From NCBI RefSeq assembly GCF_965224175.1, contig NZ_OZ245041.1:4836001-4900000 (forward strand): a DNA stretch of 64,000 nucleotides, read 5' to 3'. A program made the position numbers and the translations under genes. This stretch comes from Kordia sp965224175 (GTDB taxonomy: Bacteria > Bacteroidota > Bacteroidia > Flavobacteriales > Flavobacteriaceae). The notes beneath the pieces are model-generated. The model was not told the DNA's origin. It searched no databases and was given only the letters and a program-made list of their open reading frames with translations. Of this stretch, positions 60,001 to 64,000 are shown one piece after another. Position 1 is the stretch's first letter, and every line of letters starts with the position of its first letter.

Positions 60001-60777
60001 GTAATTAAAAGTGAGGATACCTTTTTAGTTGGCTACGTGTTGTTTGATAAATTAGATGGGTTTGCAGAAGTGGATGTTGTTGAAAATGCACAAGCATTGT
60101 TTCAGCAGAAAATAGATTCAGGAGAATTAACTGTTCCTAAAGGCATTAGTTATAAATTCACAGGAACTTACGAAAATCAGTTACGAGCAGAAAAAACATT
60201 GTCCGTTGTCGTTCCATTAGCACTTGCTATTATTTTCTTGATTCTGTATTTCCAGTTCAAATCTGTTACTACGTCACTAATGGTATTTACAGGAATAACG
60301 GTTGCATTTGCAGGTGGTTTTATTATGCTATGGCTTTACGGTCAAGATTGGTTTTTCAATTTTAGTTTGTTTGGAGAAAATATGAGGGAACTTTTCAATA
60401 TGAAAACCATCAATTTAAGTGTGGCGGTTTGGGTAGGTTTCATAGCTCTATTCGGTATTGCAACAGATGATGGTGTCGTTATGGCAACATACCTCACGCA
60501 AACTTTTGAGCGAGAAAAACCTGCCGATAAAAAGAGCATTAGAACTTCCGCTTTGCAAGCAGCCGAAAAACGTATTCGTCCGTGTTTAATGACAACAGTT
60601 ACTACCATTTTGGCGCTGATACCAGTATTAACATCCACAGGAAAAGGAAGTGATATTATGATACCTATGGCGATTCCAATATTTGGAGGAATGGTTATAG
60701 ACATTACCTCTTATTTTATTGTACCAGTATTATATAGCTGGAGAGAAGAGTTTAAATTGAAAAGGGCAAACAAATGA
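57016..60777 (+). CDS. CusA/CzcA family heavy-metal efflux RND transporter
   Basis: 1253 residues, longer than typical CusA (about 1040). N-terminal helix, then two porter halves and two sets of helices. Features: PDIGENQQIVFTKWDGRSPQDIEDQ, the helix GIAIAIGTMVDVGVILAENM with the proton-relay Asp, and the C-terminal helices including FIALFGIATDDGVVMATYLTQ. An extra hydrophobic insert of about 90 residues (about 540-630) follows the sixth helix set. It pumps Cu(I)/Ag(I) or divalent metals outward with proton influx. It overlaps the TolC-like gene by 4 nt. The periplasmic adaptor (CusB) is not in the window. Confidence 0.92.
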   Translation: MLNKAIKFLIENKLVAVLLLVLFVGWGTVNAPFNWDTGFLPSNPVAVDAIPDIGENQQIVFTKWDGRSPQDIEDQITYPLTTSLLGIPGVKTIRSSSMFGFSSIYIIFEEDIEFYWSRSRILEKLNSLSSGLLPEGVNPALGPDATGLGQIFWYTLEGRDENGNVTGGWDLQELRSIQDYYVKYALSSASGVSEVASIGGYVQEYQVDVNPELMRQYNINLNQIVKAVKSNNQDIGAQTIEINQAEYLVRGLGYVKSVEDIENAVVTSEDFTSIKIKDIGKVSLGPATRRGLLDKEGAEVVGGVVVARYGANPMEVINNVKAQIDELKGGLPTKVLADGRTSQLTVVPFYDRTELIEETLDTLNEALTLEILITILVIIVMVFNLRASILISGLLPVAVLMVFVTMKLFNVDANIVALSGIAIAIGTMVDVGVILAENMIRHLDDDKLRLREDGTELTTNEVVYNATAEVSGAILTAVLTTIISFVPVFTMIGAEGKLFRPLAFTKTMALSASLVIALFLIPPFAAYLFRKTSLKNSFKHILNGALIIAGIAIIGVGYWLGIVLIAFGVTGLLGVSGKLNKKNSNLINIVISCAAIVFLLTEYWRPLGFDRSIFINLIFVAIICFGILGIFSIFRRYYGQILNWALANKLLFLMIPTTVLISGIWIMNNTGKEFMPSLNEGSFLLMPTSLPHSGVEENKRVLQQLDMAVATIPEIETVVGKAGRTESALDPAPLSMYENMIKYKSEYMRNSEGKRQRYKVNEDGLFKLKDGRLIHNENIAVSSSAVENKVIIKSTLFNVQRSQLIEDDNGEYYRNWRPEIQSPDDIWNEIVRVTKLPGVTSAPKLQPIETRLVMLQTGMRAPMGIKVKGQDLKQIEAFGLQLESLLKQAEGVKVEAVFADRIVGKPYLLIDIDREKIARYGVSIEDVQNVLKVAIGGMALTQTVEGRERYAVRVRYPRELRGNPDEIKGIYIPVEKGSPIPLSELATIRYEQGPQVIKSEDTFLVGYVLFDKLDGFAEVDVVENAQALFQQKIDSGELTVPKGISYKFTGTYENQLRAEKTLSVVVPLALAIIFLILYFQFKSVTTSLMVFTGITVAFAGGFIMLWLYGQDWFFNFSLFGENMRELFNMKTINLSVAVWVGFIALFGIATDDGVVMATYLTQTFEREKPADKKSIRTSALQAAEKRIRPCLMTTVTTILALIPVLTSTGKGSDIMIPMAIPIFGGMVIDITSYFIVPVLYSWREEFKLKRANK

Positions 60778-61991
60778 ATAAAATAATTTATACACTTATT
60801 GGTTTATTAGCTTTTAGTACTTCTAATGCTCAACAATTAGAAATACTAATAAATGAAGCACTAGCCAATAATCCAGAAATTCAAAAATTTGAAATACAAT
60901 ACAAAAGAGTTTCTGAAAAAGTGAACGAAGTAAACACACTTCCTAATACAGAATTTGGTGTTGGCTATTTTGTGAGCGAGCCTGAAACAAGAACTGGTTC
61001 ACAACGATTTAAGGTTTCAGCTAAACAAATGCTACCTTGGTTTGGTACTATTAGCTCGCGTGAAGATTATATATCAGCATTGGCAGACACCAAATATCAA
61101 GACATTGTTATTGCAAAACGTAAATTAATGGCTTCGGTATCACAATCCTATTACGATCTGTATGCCAACCAAGCAAAACAGCATGTAATAAGTGATAATA
61201 TTAAACTTTTAGAAACTTACGAAACAATGGCTTTAACATTTGTTGAAGTTGGTAAAGCATCCGCAGTAGATGTATTGCGTTTACAAATACGACAAAACGA
61301 TTTGAGACAATTAAAAAACGTATTGCAACGAAAGTATTTAGCAGAACAAACTAATTTTAATAACTTTTTAAATAGAGATAATACAATAAATGTATCGGTT
61401 TTAGATAGTTTAACAATTCCAATGAAAGACTTTAAATTTAATTCCGAAAACTTATCTATACATCCTGAATTAGTAAAGTTTGACAAACTTTATCAATCTA
61501 TAGAAAAATCAGAATTACTTAACCAAAAAGAAAGCAGTCCTATGATTGGTTTTGGATTAGACTACATCAATGTTTCTGAAAGACCAGATATGAATTTCTC
61601 GGATAACGGTAAAGATATTGTGATGCCAATGGTTTCGGTGTCAATCCCAATTTTTAATAAAAAATATAAATCTCAAACTAAGCAAAATGAGTTAGAACAG
61701 CAAGAAATAACAGCTCAAAAACAAGAACGATTAAACACTTTGGAAACGCTTTTAAGTAAAGCGATTAATGAACGAATTTCTGCAAGAATAAGTTATGCTA
61801 CGCAAACCAAGAACTTAAAACAAGCCAAAGATGCTGAAGAAATTTTAATCAAAAGCTACGAAACAGGAACGATTGATTTTAATGATGTTTTAGACATTCA
61901 AGAGCTACAATTAAAGTTTCAAATAAATCAAATAGAATCTATTAAATCTTATTTCATCCAAACGACGATTATTAATTATTTAATTCAGTAA
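60774..61991 (+). CDS. TolC family outer membrane efflux protein
   Basis: 405 residues with a signal peptide (about 1-19, ending STSNA-Q). The OEP coiled-coil repeats are visible: the first LEILINEALANNPEIQKFEI, and the second QTKQNELEQQEITAQKQERL with KAINERISARISYATQTK. Shorter than E. coli TolC, as in Bacteroidota CusC-type proteins. It forms the outer membrane channel of the RND pump and starts by a 4-nt overlap with it, so translational coupling is likely. Confidence 0.9.
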   Translation: MNKIIYTLIGLLAFSTSNAQQLEILINEALANNPEIQKFEIQYKRVSEKVNEVNTLPNTEFGVGYFVSEPETRTGSQRFKVSAKQMLPWFGTISSREDYISALADTKYQDIVIAKRKLMASVSQSYYDLYANQAKQHVISDNIKLLETYETMALTFVEVGKASAVDVLRLQIRQNDLRQLKNVLQRKYLAEQTNFNNFLNRDNTINVSVLDSLTIPMKDFKFNSENLSIHPELVKFDKLYQSIEKSELLNQKESSPMIGFGLDYINVSERPDMNFSDNGKDIVMPMVSVSIPIFNKKYKSQTKQNELEQQEITAQKQERLNTLETLLSKAINERISARISYATQTKNLKQAKDAEEILIKSYETGTIDFNDVLDIQELQLKFQINQIESIKSYFIQTTIINYLIQ

Positions 61992-61994
61992 ACA

Positions 61995-64000
61995 ATGAAA
62001 ACCATTAATACAATACTTCTTTTATTCCTAACATCAATTGCATTTGCCCAAGTAGGAACAAATGGCGATGACAGAAAAGAAGAAGGAAGAAATATAAAAG
62101 AATATAACCTAACTATTGAAGAAAATAAAATGACACTTGGAGGCGTAAGCGCAAATGCTATGACTATTAATGGAAGTATTCCTGGACCTACTTTAGAGTT
62201 TAATGAAGGAGACCTTGCCATTATTAATGTTACCAACAAAATGGATGTGGAAACTTCTGTTCATTGGCACGGTTTAATTCTTCCTAATTTTTATGACGGT
62301 GTGCCCTATTTAACCACACCACCTATTAAAGCAGGCACCACATTTCAATATAGAATTCCTATCAACCAATCGGGAACCTACTGGTATCATTCTCATACAA
62401 TGTTACAAGAACAGAAAGGAGTTTACGGATCTATAGTCATTCACCCAAAAGAAAAAGTATTAGAGTATGATAAAGACTTAGTTGTTTTATTATCTGATTG
62501 GACTTATGAAAAGCCAATGAATGTGCTTCGTAACCTTAAACGAGGTAACGAATGGTATCAAGTAAAAAAAGGGACAGCTGTACCATTAAGTAGAGTTATA
62601 AAAGAAGGTGCATTGGGCGCACAATTTAAGTTTTGGCGCGATAGAATGGAAGGTGCAGATATTGCAGACATTTATTATCCTGCTTTTTTAACTAATGGTA
62701 AAAAAACGGCAAAATATCCAGATTTCAAATCAGGAGAAAAAGTACGCTTACGTTTTATAAATGCTTCTGCATCGACTTACTATTGGATGGATTTTGGGAC
62801 TGGTAATCCGATGATGGTGTCAAGTGATGGTGTAGATGTTGTTCCAACTTTAAAAGAGCGTTTTCTTTTTGGTGTTGCCGAAACCTATGATGTTATTGTT
62901 ACCATTCCAGAAGGAACTTTAGAGGTTACTGCAACAGCACAAGACGGTTCAGGACACACATCACTTCATATAGGAAAAGGAACATTATTTCCTGCTAAAA
63001 CTATAGATAGACCTGATAAAATAGAGATGATGAAACAAATGTCTAAAATGGATATGAAGATGGGGGCACCTGCCACAATTGGTAATAAAAACAAAAAAAC
63101 ACCTGAATATCTTAAAGAGAATTATGGCATGCAAATGAATATGAAAGATGGCAAGATGAAGATGAGTATGAGCGACAAGATGTCTATGAATAAAGATCAA
63201 ATGAATAACTCAATGGACATGAAGATGGATAACAAAAATGCACACAAATATCATAATATGTCCAAAATGTCAAAAGACACCTCTTCTTTTAATTATGAAA
63301 ACCGTAAAAACTATTTTAATTACAATCATTTAAAAGCAAAAGAAAAAACGGCTTACAATGCAGACCTACCTGTAAATGATATTTTATTAAATCTTACAGG
63401 AAATATGCAACGATATATATGGAGTATGAATGGTGTACCTCTTTCAGAGACTGATAAAATAAAAATTAAAAGTAACGAAGTAACTCGTATTACTTTCAAT
63501 AACCTTACTATGATGCACCACCCAATGCATTTACATGGTCACTATTTTAGGGTAATTAACGAAAACGGAGAGCGTTCCCCATTAAAACATACCGTTAATG
63601 TACCACCAATGCAAAAAGTAGTCATTGAGTTTTATAATGAAGAATACGGAGATTGGTTTTTCCATTGTCACATTTTATATCACATGATGGGTGGTATGGC
63701 TCGTATTTTTAGTTATGATACGCCACGTGATGAAAGAATGAAAGATTTCCCTGTTCAAAAATTAATTGATGAAACAGACCATTATTATTCTTGGGGATTG
63801 TTGCGTGGAGGTTCAAATTTTAATGAACTCTTTTTAATGTCAAGCAATATCCGCAATGGATTTGGTTTAAGGGCAGAGTTTGATTATGACAAAAACCTTG
63901 AAGCCGAAATAAATTATGACAGATACCTTAATGACTGGTTACGTCTCTATGTAGGAGTGAATACAGAAACTGAAATACCAAATTCCTTTGATGAGTTCAA
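61995..64000 (+). CDS. Multicopper oxidase (CopA-type) with beta-barrel-like C-terminus, partial
   Basis: Open from ATG 61995 to the window end (668 residues visible). Signal peptide (ending IAFA-Q, about 19). Copper sites: HWHG (H90, H92), WYHSH, HHPMHLHGHYF and HCHILYHMMGG (type 1 Cys is C558). A Met/His-rich loop (about 345-415, MKMGAP, MSMSDKMSMNK) is typical of Cu(I)-binding CopA/PcoA. From about 575 the sequence turns into alternating strands (GFGLRAEFDYDKNLEAEIN, RLYVGVNTET) like CopB outer-membrane proteins, which suggests a CopA-CopB fusion. It starts 3 nt after the TolC stop. The C-terminus is outside the window. Confidence 0.88.
   Translation, partial: MKTINTILLLFLTSIAFAQVGTNGDDRKEEGRNIKEYNLTIEENKMTLGGVSANAMTINGSIPGPTLEFNEGDLAIINVTNKMDVETSVHWHGLILPNFYDGVPYLTTPPIKAGTTFQYRIPINQSGTYWYHSHTMLQEQKGVYGSIVIHPKEKVLEYDKDLVVLLSDWTYEKPMNVLRNLKRGNEWYQVKKGTAVPLSRVIKEGALGAQFKFWRDRMEGADIADIYYPAFLTNGKKTAKYPDFKSGEKVRLRFINASASTYYWMDFGTGNPMMVSSDGVDVVPTLKERFLFGVAETYDVIVTIPEGTLEVTATAQDGSGHTSLHIGKGTLFPAKTIDRPDKIEMMKQMSKMDMKMGAPATIGNKNKKTPEYLKENYGMQMNMKDGKMKMSMSDKMSMNKDQMNNSMDMKMDNKNAHKYHNMSKMSKDTSSFNYENRKNYFNYNHLKAKEKTAYNADLPVNDILLNLTGNMQRYIWSMNGVPLSETDKIKIKSNEVTRITFNNLTMMHHPMHLHGHYFRVINENGERSPLKHTVNVPPMQKVVIEFYNEEYGDWFFHCHILYHMMGGMARIFSYDTPRDERMKDFPVQKLIDETDHYYSWGLLRGGSNFNELFLMSSNIRNGFGLRAEFDYDKNLEAEINYDRYLNDWLRLYVGVNTETEIPNSFDEF

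Noticed and set aside
1..64000. tRNA, rRNA, transposase or integrase genes
   Set aside because: No cloverleaf-type T-loop sequence, rRNA segment or recombinase motif was noticed by eye on either strand; a tRNAscan or Infernal run would be decisive.

Overview
The window looks like chromosome from a marine-type Flavobacteriaceae (Bacteroidota). It is AT-rich, many genes have the Bacteroidota -7 box TAnnTTTG upstream, and it carries a T9SS-sorted protease, a bacillithiol gene (bshC), short gliding-clade lipoprotein signals, and Bacteroidota-type natural product leader peptides (MKKK..L..L.L.K..IS.L....GG). The abundance of such leaders recalls Kordia and relatives, but the genus is an inference. 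No rRNA, tRNA, CRISPR array or transposase was seen.

Layout. 1-5.4 kb: end of rimO, a repeat-rich convergent gap (a 164-bp tandem duplication plus a ten-unit 16-bp array), a secreted M14 peptidase and bshC. 5.4-11.3 kb: two orphan RiPP precursors flanking guaA and a probable guaA-LysM-osmC-DUF922-DUF3820 run. 11.4-16.8 kb: a cytoplasmic-type amidase, a lipoprotein and a helical protein, then pyrG and yidC. 16.8-24 kb: a tightly packed minus-strand operon of a GH3 glycosidase, nucleotide-sugar SDR, nucleotidyltransferase, acyl carrier protein, GT-B-like protein, radical SAM/SPASM protein and luciferase-like flavin monooxygenase. I do not recognise this set as a known pathway, and it is the best candidate for an undescribed biosynthetic system.

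24-38 kb: housekeeping and envelope genes (mnmA, T9SS subtilase, nitronate monooxygenase, DUF2314, VOC, M23 peptidase, class A beta-lactamase-like hydrolase, lysA, sucC), with two adjacent RiPP precursors at 36 kb. 38-41.4 kb: an Rnl2-type RNA ligase, an unknown protein and a calcineurin-like phosphoesterase, possibly an RNA repair set. 41.4-47.2 kb: hsp20 behind a likely sigma-54 promoter with an upstream inverted repeat, a double-glycine peptide of another type, a methyltransferase, a lipoprotein gene that seems frameshifted at its start, an SPL-like radical SAM protein, phnA, an SDR and DUF1456. 47.3-50.4 kb: an overlapping DUF262 + AAA ATPase pair that looks like a phage-defence module. 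50.6-55.8 kb: cspA, an ABC transporter pair, two unknowns and uvrB.

55.8-64 kb: after a structured intergenic element and a long AT-rich gap, a copper/silver resistance operon begins: an HYC_CC_PP protein, a CusA-type RND pump, a TolC-type outer membrane factor and a multicopper oxidase whose C-terminus looks like a CopB-type beta-barrel, cut by the window end.
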